DNA of 64,000 nucleotides from Henckelia pumila (Eukaryota > Streptophyta > Magnoliopsida > Lamiales > Gesneriaceae). The DNA is taken from contig NC_133121.1 in assembly GCF_033568475.1 (NCBI RefSeq), forward strand, positions 128,868,375-128,932,374, in the 5' to 3' direction. A program made the translations under genes and the position numbers. Shown here in pieces: positions 11,258 through 21,934 of this stretch (position 1 is its first letter; each line of letters starts with the position of its first letter). The notes under the pieces were generated by a model that searched no databases, was not told the DNA's origin, and saw nothing but the letters and a program-made list of their open reading frames with translations.

Positions 11258-12165
11258 ACTTAAAGCCCATGGCAAACCCATGGCACCTTAAAGCCCAGGC
11301 GATCCACTACCCTGGCACCATAAACCCAAGCGTTCTACTACCCTGGTACTTAAAGCCCATGGCAAACCCATGGCACCTTAAAGCCCAGGTGATCCACTAC
11401 CTTGGCACCATAAGCCCAGGCGATCCACTACCCTGGCACCATAAACCCAGGCGTTCCACTACCCTGGTACTTAAAGCCCATGGCAAATCCATGGCACCTT
11501 AAAGCCCAAGCGATCCACTACCCTGGCACCATAAACCCAGGCGTTCCACTATCCTGGTACTTAAAGCCCATGGCAAACCCATGGCACCTTAAAGCCCAGG
11601 TGATCCACTACCCTGGCACCATAAGCCCAGGCGATCCACTACCCTGGCACCATAAACCCAGGCGTACCACTACCCTGGTACTTAAAGCCCATGGCAAACC
11701 CATGGCACCTTAAAGCCCAGGCGATCCACTACCCTGGCACCATAAACCCAAGCGTACCACTATCCTGGTACTTAAAGCCCATGGCAAACCCATGGCACCT
11801 TAAAGCCCAGGTGATCCACTACCCTGGCACCATAAGCCCAGGCGATCCACTACCCTAGCACCATAAACCCAGGCGTACCACTACCCTGGTACTTAAAGCC
11901 CATGGCACCTTAAAGCCCAGGCGATCCACTACCCTGGCACCATAAACCCAGGCGTACCACTATCCTGGTACTTAAAGCCCATGGCAAACCCATGGCACCT
12001 TAAAGCCCAGGTGATCCACTATCCTGGCACCATAAGCCCAGGCGATCCACTACCCTGGCACCATAAACCCAGGAGTTCCACTACCTTGGTACTTAAAGCC
12101 CATGGCAAACCCATGGCACCTTAAAACCCAGGCGTCCCATTACCCTGGTACTTAAAGCCTGTAGT
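11258..12165 (+). repeat. Higher-order tandem repeat between pol and the antisense gene
   Basis: The marker ACTTAAAGCCCATGGC recurs at 11258, 11348, 11469, 11559, 11680, 11770, 11891, 11970, 12091 and (shortened) 12150. Spacings alternate 90, 121, 90, 121, 90, 121, 79, 121, so the true unit is 211 bp, made of 30-31 bp modules such as CACCATAAACCCAGGCG. Tandem repeats in the 3' untranslated part are typical of Tat elements and can seed satellites. Open frames through it are not kept from unit to unit because 121 and 211 are not multiples of three. Confidence 0.95.
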
Positions 12166-12235
12166 AACAACATAGGCCATGTATGGAACCAGCAGCTCAT
12201 CATCGGTGGTTCAGGATTATCTTATAGTGCTACGC

Positions 12236-12445
12236 CTCTCGGGACAGCGAAACAAGTTCTAGCCCGACTATTTGCCGAAGGTGTAGTGTTATCCTGGTAT
12301 GCCCAGATGATGAGTCCGGGGTCACCCTGGTAGGCCCAGACGGTGAATCCGGGGTCGTCTTGCAAGACGGGAGCCCGGGGTCATCTTATAAACCGCCGAG
12401 GCCCATGTATGCAAAGGCCCGTAATAATTCACAAAGCCATAGGAA
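12236..12445 (+). repeat. Internal copy of the pre-LTR sequence plus a shortened LTR start
   Basis: CTCGGGACAGCGAAAC to GCCGAAGGTGTAG (12238-12286) and then TGTTATCCTGG onward (12287) repeat the junction before and into the 3' LTR (15360-15410 onward). The LTR copy follows the real one closely for about 100 bases and then continues with deletions (GCCCGGGGTCATCTTATAAACCG, interrupted) to about 12445. It splits the element's 3' part into a repeat half and an antisense-gene half. Confidence 0.85.
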
Positions 12446-13282
12446 TCTAGGTGATCTACACGATATGTTACTCAACAGGGAAGTCAAAATATGCAAGTGG
12501 ACAGAAAGCCAAAGAAAATCAAATGAACATAATATTCATTGCCCAATGTTTTTTACAAAGAAACAAAAAAACCCAAGAAATGTAGACACGCCTCGGGCAC
12601 TAGTTTTACTTTTTTTCAGGAGGTGTCTCCTCCCCGGTCGTAGAAGAAGAGGGCAGGGATGCAATAGCTCGGTGGATGTCCGGGACTCCCTCTTGACTTA
12701 ACCCGGCCTCTTCGTATTGCACAGAACATAGGTCAAAACCCTGAGCAAAGAAGTCAAAGATTGGTCTATCACCATCTTCTTGAAATCCTTTGAGGCCAGA
12801 AAAGCTTGCTTCCACTGAGACTCGGTCATCAGCTGCTTCTTCAAAGAGGAGTCGGCATCCTCGGCTAGTAGGCGAGACAGGCCCGCCTCTGTCCAAGCGG
12901 CAACCAGCCCTGCCTGCATTTTTTCTATCACAGCTTGATGCATCTCCGTCTCTCACCGGGCAGCATCCGATAAGGCCAAAGCCTTGTTAGTCTCCTCTCG
13001 GGCTTCCCTCAGTTGGTTTTGAAGAGCCTGGGATGCCTTTAGATGGATCTCTTGGGCGGCAGCCAGTTTTCTTTTCCATTCATCATGGGCCTGGGAAGTT
13101 TCCGCCCAGAAACTCTCCAGGGCCGAGCGCAGAGCACCAACCTCTGCGTCATGCATCCCCTGCAGCTGTGCGGCATTAAGGCGAACCTGGGCCATGCGCT
13201 CCTCGAAAGAATGAGTTTTTTCTCTTTCCCGGTGGAGGACGGAGTTTGTTTCCTCCAGAGCACTGGCTAGCATGCATAGGCC

Positions 13283-13350
13283 CTGCAGGACAAAAGTGGG
13301 ATAAGGCAAAGGAAGCAAGGAAAGAAATAGGACATTGAACCCGTACTCAC
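13283..13350 (-). other. Intron 2 of the antisense gene
   Basis: 68 bp, donor ACG/GTGAGT and acceptor TTTTGTCCTGCAG/GGC on the minus strand, phase 0. It joins the SHAYT end of exon 2 to GLCMLASALEE, which begins the coiled coil. Confidence 0.8.
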
Positions 13351-14011
13351 CGTATAGGCATGAGATAAGCCTTCGGAGAACTTGGAGGTAGCACCCCGCA
13401 CTGACAGAGATGTTCTCTCCTCGGGTGAAAGCAGACTTTGGACCGCTGCAGCCTTCGAAGAGGTGGTCCCTGACAGGAATAAGGGAAATCGAGAGTTCCA
13501 GGTAGAGGAATTTACTCGGTTCCCCCAAGCGCACCCCATGTGCTCCATGCTAGCCGAGGGGATGTCCCAGTTCGAGGCTAGAGACTTGTCGGGATTGCCG
13601 GGAGAGTTGGAGAAGAAGAGACTGGAGCAGTAACGTCCTCTGGGTTGCTCAGAATGATCATGTCAGGTTCCCGGAGGGCCTTTCTCTTTCGCCGGGAAAG
13701 CGGAACTTCACCCTCCAAATCCTCAACCGATAGAGGTAGGTCTGGTTGAGAGGAGATATGGGAGGAGGCTGGTACAGTATCCGCCAAAGCTCCATCAGGG
13801 AGGAGTGATAGAGAAGCAGGGGGGAGAGAAGCCTGGAGCGGGGGCAATGATACAGTGGTAGACAAGCGGGAAGGGCTGGAAGGGACAGCACGGCTCTTTT
13901 CCTCCTCCCTGGCTTTCTTCCACCTTTTCGCTAAGGCCTTGGTTCTCTCCTTGGCAGCCTGCCTTTCTCTAGCTCGCTGGGCAAATTCCTCTCTCATCAC
14001 GTCCGACGAAT

Positions 14012-14092
14012 CTGCCATAAGAAAGCAATATATTAGGGATAGGATGCAACAAACAAATCAAAACAAACGACAGGAAGATAACCATAACTTAC
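14012..14092 (-). other. Intron 1 of the antisense gene
   Basis: 81 bp, reading CTG/GTAAGT at the donor and TTATGGCAG/ATT at the acceptor on the minus strand. Joining the exons keeps the frame in phase 1 and gives the run AQPDSSDVM, with no stop near the junction. Confidence 0.8.
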
Positions 14093-15409
14093 CAGGTTGA
14101 GCTCCCAGAGCACCATAAGCGTCGATCACCTGGTTAAGGGGATCTTCCACCCGGGTACTCAACCCGTAAGCTATCATATTCTCAGGCGTGAAAAGGACAG
14201 GGGAAGAGAAGTTTTGGTTGCCCACTAAAGCCAGGCTACGAACATAGGGCTCCTCAACCCTACAGTTTTCAGGGAGTTCAGGTTGAGGGGGAAGGCTGGA
14301 CAAAAATCCGGTCCTAAAAGAGAAGGGGACCGGAGGGCGGATAAAGAAGTACCTCTCTCTCCAGCCCTTCAGGGAAGAAGGGATATCGGAAAGAAAGCGA
14401 GCATTCTGCCGGGCGGCCAAAGAAAAGGCCCCCTCGTTAAAACGGCAGGAGAAAAAGTAGTGAAAAATGAGGGGGGTGATGGCTAAGTTGTGCATTTTAA
14501 AAAGAATGTAGGTGGATGCCATAATTCGGAAAGAGTTCGGATGAAATTGATTAACCAAAACTCGGAAAAAATTGGCAACCGCCAGATAGAAGGGAGGAAT
14601 GGGAAAGCGAAGACCGCTACGGACTTGATCCCGAAAAAAGGTATAACAACCCGACGGGGGGGTATCGGGTGTGCTCCCTGATAAGGGGCGGAACAAGGTA
14701 TAAGATAAGGGGATTTCTCCCGAGTTACGCAATTCCTCCGCCACCCCCTGCGATAAGGTGCTGGGAAGATGGGTGAACCATCCTAGGGTTGGCGGAATAG
14801 AGGCAAGGGGGAGGGGGTTACGCACTTTCTTTTTTCCTTTTCCCCTCGCATTGGAGGACGAGGCTACGGAGTGTTTGGCGTGGGAAGTTTTTCTAAGAAA
14901 GCGAGGTCGGGAAGGAAGAGCCGAGGCGGAACGAGCATCGCTCGAGTCACCGCTAGGCTCTTCGTCTCTAGGCTAGCCTTTGGCATTCGCCTCGGAGGTA
15001 GAAGACGTACCAGTAGACATGAAGGAATAAAGGATACTTACGTAATTACGAGGCGAGTGAGAGCGTGCGGGAGACGAATGACGGAATTTGGAGTGAAGGA
15101 CAAATGATCGGAGGCAATCGCGCAAGAAAGAGGAGACAATGAGGAGGTGAAGCGAAAACACAAGTATTGGAGTATTAATAAAAGGTCTGGGCAATCTGAG
15201 CCGTCCATTTTGAATTAAACGGAAGATATGTGCAAAGCGTGCTTGGGAAGCTAAAGCGACCTCTGACAAAGTCTCTGACAACGCATACTACGAAGCATCT
15301 AGGGCTGAAGTGGAGCTCAGTGTACTGCACAGGACCACCGGGGAAGGGCCATACTAATCTCTCGGGACAGCGAAACAAGTTCTAGCCCGATTATTTGCCG
15401 AAGGTGTAG

Positions 15410-15956
15410 TGTTATCCTGGTATGCCCAGATGATGAGTTCGGGGTCACCCTGGTAGGCCCAGACGGTGAATCCGTGGTCGTCTTGCAAGACGGGAGCCCG
15501 GCATCATCCCGGGTGATGGGCCCGGGATCATCTTGTAAACCGGGAACCCAGGAGCTCCCTCAGGGGCCCACAGATGCAAGGATAAGTATCCGAAAACCAG
15601 GGGCCGGTAATACTCAGTGGGCCCAGGGTCATTTTATATAAAATAAAGCTCATACCTCTTTTGTGTGGCAGACTCTTACTGCAAATCAAATCATTAGGCA
15701 ACATGGTGAAACAGTATGGGCTCGGTATGGGCTCTCCCTAATATTGCAGGAAGGTCAATCCTACGTGAAAACTATCCCATCACAAAAACAGTTGTCAGTT
15801 GGGCCATGCTGAACAATCATGGAAAAAGGCCGGGTCAATGCGTATAAAAGGGAGGCCCCTTTACTACAAACGAAAAAAGGAGAAAAAAATAGAAGGAAAA
15901 AACAACTCAAAAAAAAAAACCCACGCCTAGACATTCATTTTATGATGTTCGCATCA
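15410..15956 (+). repeat. 3' LTR of the Tat element
   Basis: 547 bp, TGTTATCC...CGCATCA, with a TATA box at 15843-15850. It lacks the 63-bp duplication of the 5' copy. TSD TAATC follows at 15957-15961. Confidence 0.95.
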
Positions 15957-16214
15957 TAATCCATTGCCATTTTTATTCACTACCAACTTTCCTTCTATAT
16001 ATCATATGTATGTTGGCGTGCTATTGGTGATTGTGATTTGCTGGGACTTCATAGCATTCATCCACTTAAATATTATAATTATTCTTTTTTATAATTCCCT
16101 GAAAAAAAATATTGGATAAGTTCCAATCGGCACAAGTGGTTTGAGGTCAAAACATTATTAAAATTTATTTATTATCTATAATTTAAACTGTTAGAGTTGT
16201 TTGAAAAAGCATAA

Positions 16215-16397
16215 GGCTCCGTTTGATATCAAAAGTCAGGCTAAAAAAATATTTTTTCAGCTAATAAAGTGTTTGGATGACCAAATAAGTGCTTAAAAAA
16301 GCAATTTTTAAGTCAAAAAAAAGCTTTTTCAAAAGTAAAAAATTATAGTTTAAAAAATCACTTATTTAAAAAATCTCTACAAAATACAAACGGGCCC
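16215..16397. mobile_element. Tourist-like (PIF/Harbinger) MITE
   Basis: 183 bp starting GGCTCCGTTTGATA and ending AACGGGCCC. The ends form imperfect inverted repeats (GG(C/G)(T/C)CCGTTTG) and TAA stands on both sides (16212-16214 and 16398-16400), the 3-bp duplication typical of PIF/Harbinger. No coding sequence. Confidence 0.75.
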
Positions 16398-16899
16398 TAA
16401 ATGCACTTGAAAACAACTTATAAGTTCTTTAAATATTTTGACAATTTTTTAATTTTTTTTTCAAACAATAAGTTGTCAAAATAAGTTGTTGATAACTTAT
16501 AAATACGTTGTTTTAGAAAAATTGGTTCCACCCCGATTTTTTTTAAAAAAATATTTTATTTTAATTTTTTATTTTTTCATATTTCGTTGTATACTTTCTT
16601 AAATGACATCATGCCCTCGGTTTTTCATTTTTTGAAAGACTTTATACGTATTTCTTATAAACCAAAAAAAATTAACAGTCCTCATGTCATATCATGCGTA
16701 GACTTGGATTTCTTCTCTTCCGGTATTTTTTTTTACATATTCAAAGTTTTTTTTTCTTTTACAGTTCCAATTTCAATTCAAATCCAGAATTTGACACTTA
16801 TGTTGATACAATTACTTTATTACAATTATTTTAAAAATTATTTCTCTAAGCCATATCAAAGGATTAAAACGAAGAGAAGGGTTACGAAGAGAAGGGTTT

Positions 16900-17164
16900 T
16901 GTAAGATCGAACACTTGCCGCTTTACCAAAAGTTATAGCTGATGGTAATGGTGCAACTCAAATCTTTTAAACTGCACAAAGGTCCAAGCGTCATGGTTCG
17001 ATCGCTCTACGCACCCAACAATATCCTTTTCAATAATTGCACTCCTTGCAATAAATGAGAATCGAACTCATGACCTTAACTCTGATATCAATTGTAGGAC
17101 CCAGTGACGGATCTATGCAAGGGCTATGGTGGGCTGTAGCCCACCCCAATTCTTGGTTTATGTG

Positions 17165-17210
<46 letters not shown>

Positions 17211-17838
17211 GTTTTGATGTTAAAAAAATTGGTAAAAAAAATATTAGTTAGTTTTTTATATGTGTTGGGTTGGACTTAATTTAAATATAAGTATTGGACT
17301 TAATGTAAATATATATATTTGTACTTGAAATGTATATAAAATAATAGTGGATTTATTAATTAATTATGCTATATTTTTCAAAATAATATATTAATATTAA
17401 TCGATCCAAATTGACTCAACAATTTTTTTTTTAAAAAAAATATTTGACTTAAACATTTGTCCAACTATAGATATGTTATTATATGATTTTTAAAAACATA
17501 CAAAAAAATACCTAAAAAATACTAGCCTACTAAAAATGGTTTTTTTACTTATTTTTTTAGCATTTAATATTTAAATATATATGTTACAATATATTTAATT
17601 TATTATATATATTAATCTTGATATGTTATATTTTCACTAAAAGTTTATAATTTGTATTAAGTTCAGCCCACCCGAATATAAAATCCTGGCTCCGTCCCTG
17701 GTAGGACCGAACATTTGTCGCTTTACCAAAAAACGATAGATAGTGGTAATGGTGCAACTCAAATCTTCTAAATCGCACAATAGCCCAAACGTCATGGTTC
17801 GATCGCTCTACCAGCAGGGACAAAAATTGCACCCAACA
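16900..17838 (-). mobile_element. TRIM-type miniature LTR retrotransposon (contains a hAT insertion)
   Basis: Two short direct repeats act as LTRs: 16900-17020 (121 bp), and 17093-17838 once the nested hAT and its duplication (17102-17708) are removed (about 139 bp). On the minus strand both start TGTTGGGTGC and end CTTACA or CCTACA. The 72-bp core (17021-17092) starts with a primer-site-like TGATATCAGAG and ends with a purine-rich GAAAAGGA before the second LTR. The 5-bp duplication GGTTT is at 16895-16899 and 17839-17843. It has no coding capacity, as expected for TRIMs, which depend on other elements. Confidence 0.85.
17102..17700. mobile_element. Non-autonomous hAT element nested in the TRIM LTR
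   Basis: 599 bp, starts CAGTGACGGATC and ends GGCTCCGTCCCTG (imperfect inverted ends). It is flanked by the exact 8-bp duplication GTAGGACC (17094-17101 and 17701-17708). A (TA)n run lies at 17168-17206. No transposase is seen. Confidence 0.9.
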
Positions 17839-18261
17839 GGTTTAAAAAAAGCATTTTTTAAATTAAATAAGCTGATATAAAATATATTAATGTTGGAACT
17901 ACAGAATTTTGATATTGACATTAATCCAATCTACATCAGAAATCAACTTATCCCTCGGAGAGACAAGCACAAGACATAAACTGATCAAAACCCTCAAGGC
18001 AAGTGAAGAGATCAATTGAGTTGACCATTGACCAGAGACAAGAAGATTAACTGAACTTATCTGAGCAGTTGAGTAGAGATCAACTGAAGAATGAGAACAC
18101 CGCGATTGAGTTGAGCAAAGCTAAACTGAAATGGTTGAGCTCATCTCAACCAAAGCCTAAACTGATAAAGATTCTGAGCAAGCAAATCCAAACCAACAAA
18201 TATATTATGGATAAACTTTTCCGTACAGACCAAGCGTAGAAAGCAGAACACTCATCATGTA

Positions 18262-18811
18262 CAGGGGCGGACCCAAATTTTTTTTTCAGGGGGGGCGAAA
18301 ATTTTGTCAAAGGGCGCAATTAAGAGCGGAGCCATGTATTGCTCTGTCGGGTGGTAGCTTGGATGACCATTTTGTTTTATTTACTTTGTATACATTAAAT
18401 TTAATTCATTCAGTCAATATCTCTGTTAACAATTTTAAAAATAAAAAGATGCAAGCTAACGCATTAAAAAAATTGAGATATTAAAAAATGTTAATTCAGG
18501 TAAAAATAAAAATCTAACTATGTTAAACGATGCAATTCATCATAAAAAAATCACGAATGCATAATTTATATCACTAAAAGATAAGCAAAAAATTTAAAAT
18601 ATTGTCATCAATTCGTAATAATTTATTATATAATTATTTGATAAGTCCTAAAATATTTTTTATTTTCAATATATAACAACCATATGAGTTAAAATTAACA
18701 TGTACTATATTTTTTTTTATTAATATATAATACATATATATAATAAAAATTTATTTAAAAAAATTGAGGGGGGGCCTGTGCCCCCCCGGACCCTATATGG
18801 GTCCGCCCCTG
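18262..18811. mobile_element. Non-autonomous hAT element 1
   Basis: 550 bp with inverted ends CAGGGGCGGACCCA / TGGGTCCGCCCCTG and the exact 8-bp duplication ATCATGTA (18254-18261 and 18812-18819). It interrupts the first copy of the LTR debris. AT-rich inside, no transposase. Confidence 0.95.
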
Positions 18812-19798
18812 ATCATGTACCTTCATGTCCGGGAATGTTTGCGAAAAATACAAGGCAACAACACTAATTTGAATTCGAAATACTCGTTGACTGTCGAAGT
18901 ATAAATACTCAGCTTTGGGACATTTCAAAGCATCGACATCTTGAAAAAGCACTCGCAAATATACTCTCACTATCACAGGTAAAGTGAACATATTTAATCT
19001 ACCCATACACAATCAGTCGAGGAAAAAAAAGCTTACTGAAGATCATATTCAAGCAAGCCGAAGAAAACAATCACAAGTTTGTGATTAGACAATCAATCAA
19101 GTGCTAAGTATTGTATCAGTTTGATCAAAATGAAAAAAGGGCCATACGCTGCATCCGCCCCTGGACTTACACACACTGTCTATCTCTGAACTCCTAAAAA
19201 CACTTCAAGAACACAGTTCATGACTGCGTTTTGTTACAACCTGAAATGGTTGAGCTCATCTCAACCAAAGGCTAAATTGATAAAGAGTCTGAGCAAGCAA
19301 ATCCAAACCAACAAATATTCTATGGATAAACTCTTCCGTACAGAACAAGCATAGAAAGCAGAACACTCACCATGTACCTTCGTATCAGGGAATGTCCGTG
19401 GAAAAGACAAGACAACGACATTAATTTGAATTCGAAAAACTCGTTGCCTGCCGAAGTATAAATACTCAGCTTTGAAACATTTCAAAGCATCGACATCTTG
19501 AAATAGCACTCGCAAATATACTCTCACTACAAAGGTAAACTGAACATATTTAGTTTATTCATACACAATCAGTCGAGGAAAGAAAAGCTTACTGGAGATC
19601 ATATTCAAGCAAACCGAAGAAATCAAGTCCAAGTCTGTGATCAGACGATCAATCAAGTGCTAAGTGTTGTGTTTTAATCAGTGTTGTATCTTTGTGATCA
19701 GTTGAGGTGCTGCAAACCTCGTTGTAACAAAAAAGCAACCATGAATTGTGTTCTTGAAGTATTTCTAGGAATTGTGAGATAGACAGTGCATGTAAGTC

Positions 19799-19836
19799 CA
19801 GGTGCGAATGCACCCCCCCCCTTTTAATTTAAATTG

Positions 19837-19874
<38 letters not shown>

Positions 19875-20487
19875 TAGTTAATAAAATTTAATAACAATGA
19901 TGTGGTTAAGTCTAGAGGTGCATGGTTCATTATTTTTCATCATCATTATTAATTTGAAGTTTGTTTTAAAATTTTTATTTATTTATCTATTTTTGAGTTT
20001 GTTTTAAATTTTTATTTTATATGTCTATGTTGGATTTAATAGACGTCGATTTCAATATTTATTTTTCTGAGCTGAAAATTGGCCTTTGTTAAGATGACTT
20101 AATTTTTTGTTTTTTATAATGTATTACCATTAAACGGAGAAATATGATATGCCTTAATTTTTAAATTTTATTCTACTCATTCTTTTTCTTATTGAAAAAT
20201 ATCTAAAAAAATGAATTTTTGTTATAGTATCGTGATATTTTTATATTTTATCGTAAGATTTTTCATTTAATGTAATTTAAGATTTGATAACTAAAATTTT
20301 TTTATTGAATTTTTTTATGTTGTAAGAATTTTTTTACAATTTTTGTTGTAACTTTAGCATTACTAAACAAAATTAGTAGTAAAAATATGTTGTCATTAAT
20401 ATACGGCTTTTGTCGACACTTGACAACACCACCTGTCATAACATAATATGCGACCTCCCCAAACATTAAATCCTAGATCCGCCCCTA
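19799..20487. mobile_element. Non-autonomous hAT element 3
   Basis: 689 bp, starts CAGGTGCGAATGC and ends AGATCCGCCCCTA. The 8-bp duplication TGTAAGTC is at 19791-19798 and 20488-20495. It contains a (TA)n run near 19840-19868. No coding sequence. It interrupts the second copy of the LTR debris. Confidence 0.85.
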
Positions 20488-20620
20488 TGTAAGTCCTAGT
20501 CTTGGAGTGGCTGTTGCAAGTCGATTGTAATAGTCAAAGCTTTCTAGAGTGAATCCTTCTGAAGTGGAAGAAAGTGTGATGTAGGAATTGTTGAAATATC
20601 TGAACATCCACAAATTATGA

Positions 20621-21934
20621 TTTTTTAATACATTTAATACTAACCAACAACCTCCTGACTGATCCTAACATTATTAAATAGTTTTAATTTTTTAATACAT
20701 TTAATATTTATGATAAAATTTTTAAACTATTTTCGTACTAACTTTCAATTAATTGATAAATTTTAGTATGAAATTACGATTATAGTCTAATTTAATTCTA
20801 AACAAAATCCAAATTATATATTAGACAAATTAGTCATTTTATATTGTATCTTACTTTTTAGTCATTACATTTTATTTTATTTATCAAAATGATATTCTCT
20901 ATCTTTGTTTATATTTTTAAAATTTTATATTTTTTTTTGTATGCAAATTTTTAGATTAGATAGCTATCACTCTTAAATTTTTGAATATTTAATTCATCAT
21001 GTGACTTCTGAAAATAACATGAAAATCAATTAATATAAAAAAATTTATATATAAACATGTATCGCGTGCAAATAACGCTAATATATAATTATCTACGTTA
21101 CCTTTATAATATCGTACCCTTTTATTTGGTAATGTTAATAATAAAAATATATTATAATATCAAATACATCAACATTATAAATTGTTTAAAATCTAAACAC
21201 TTTAGCGAAATTTTTAATAAACTTATAAGTTGTTTTTATTATTTTTAGCCAAACACTGTTTTAGACGTTTATTATCCCTTTTTTTAATATTTTAAAATTT
21301 TTTATCGTTATATAATTCATACGTTCAATTTCATATCACAATTTATACCGCTCATTCTCGACATATCTAATAAAATTTTAATGATGTAATTTGGAGTAAT
21401 GCGTGCTCTGTGTCGTTGTGACGTCAAAAAATTGTATCCAAACTAGAATATTGATGTTTAATGATATTGTTGTTGTTACTAAAAAAAAAATCATTGAGTG
21501 TACACTGACGAGCGCGAATCTAAGGATAGCGGCTGCGGGTTCCCACGTCACAAAAAAAAAACAAACAACAATAACCACGTCAAAATAAAATAAAACAACA
21601 AAATATATTATTGTTATTATTATTTTAATTTATTTCTGAAATTTACCATCATTAATTTTTAATTCAATAAACTGACCGGAATGAATCTGTCGGTGACCTA
21701 ACAAAAAATTAGAAGAGAAAATAATCAGAATACAATTTTATATTATTGGTGGAAGACAGCATCATTTGGTGGCTGATTTAATTTGCTTGCTTGTTCGTAC
21801 TAAAATTTTGCTATAAGAGGAGATGTGCACTTCACCCATTTCACTTTCAAAAACACAATCAACCTCCTATCTCCATCTTCATCAATCTTTAGTTTTTATT
21901 AAAAATTAATAAATCTAATATTTTTTCAACCAAA
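20621..21934. other. AT-rich intergenic DNA
   Basis: No gene supported. Near its right end a TATA-like GCTATAAGAGGAG (about 21810) is followed by a C- and A-rich leader-like stretch that runs into the Helitron. This might be an orphan promoter but nothing proves it. Confidence 0.4.

Larger units (their letters stand above)
12606..15020 (-). pseudogene. Spliced antisense gene of the Tat element (Transposase_28-like plus coiled coil)
   Basis: The minus strand opens with ATG at 15020 (MSTGTSS). Exon 1 runs to 14093 and holds a conserved block (FRDQVRSGLRFPIPPF near 14625, FHPNSFRIM near 14530, GWRERYFF near 14350) like the putative gypsy-type transposon domain PF04195. Intron 1 (14012-14092) and intron 2 (13283-13350) both begin GT(A/G)AGT and end CAG, with the reading frame kept across them (phases 1 and 0). 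Exon 2 is basic and then Ser/Pro-rich. Exon 3 is a long heptad-like coiled coil, ending near 12606. Breaks: TAG at 14973, a one-base frame change around 13590-13650, TGA at 12953 and another shift near 12760. Extra antisense frames are known in Tat elements. Their function is unknown. It is not a DDE transposase by any motif seen. Confidence 0.82.
5645..15956 (+). mobile_element. Complete Ty3/gypsy Tat-lineage retrotransposon
   Basis: LTRs at 5645-6257 and 15410-15956 begin TGTTATCCTGG and end TTCGCATCA. The element is flanked by the 5-bp duplication TAATC (5640-5644 and 15957-15961). The internal part has a primer site, one gag-pol frame (6298-11190) with dual RNase H domains, a tandem repeat (11258-12165), an internal LTR fragment (12236-12445), and an antisense gene (12606-15020). 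Dual RNase H plus an extra antisense frame between pol and the 3' LTR is known for the Tat lineage. The LTRs differ at roughly a dozen sites outside one tandem duplication, so the insertion is fairly recent, yet the polyprotein is broken. Confidence 0.95.
17889..20620. repeat. Rearranged copia-like LTR debris with direct and inverted copies
   Basis: A segment opening TGTTGGAACTACAG continues through a block (18125-18253 and 18820-19100) repeated at 19245-19640 (TGGTTGAGCTCATCTC, AAATCCAAACCAACAAATA, AGTATAAATACTCAGC). Between them, 19166-19240 is an inverted copy of about 19715-19800 (TTCAAGAACACA against TGTGTTCTTGAA). TATA-like AGTATAAATA occurs in both direct copies. A hAT right end (CATCCGCCCCTG, 19154-19165) is also stranded here. 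Neither primer site nor target duplication was found, so solo LTR or recombinant remnant are both possible. Confidence 0.65.

Noticed and set aside
11230..11713. Two open frames with repeats of the type MANPWHLKAQ
   Set aside because: They lie in the 211-bp tandem repeat. The spacings 121 and 211 are not multiples of three, so the frame is not held across units and there is no domain.
11258..12165. CRISPR-like look of regularly spaced repeats
   Set aside because: Spacers are themselves repeated modules, the DNA is a plant retroelement, and no cas genes are present.
12360..12701. Plus-strand open frame of 113 codons in the Tat element
   Set aside because: It runs through the LTR fragment and opposite the end of the antisense gene and has no recognisable domain.
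16900..17020. Possible tRNA-like sequence (GGTTCGATCGC)
   Set aside because: It is the LTR of the TRIM and repeats at 17709-17838. No cloverleaf was found.
21403..21588. Short open frames on both strands
   Set aside because: Low-complexity AT-rich DNA, no start context, no similarity recognised.
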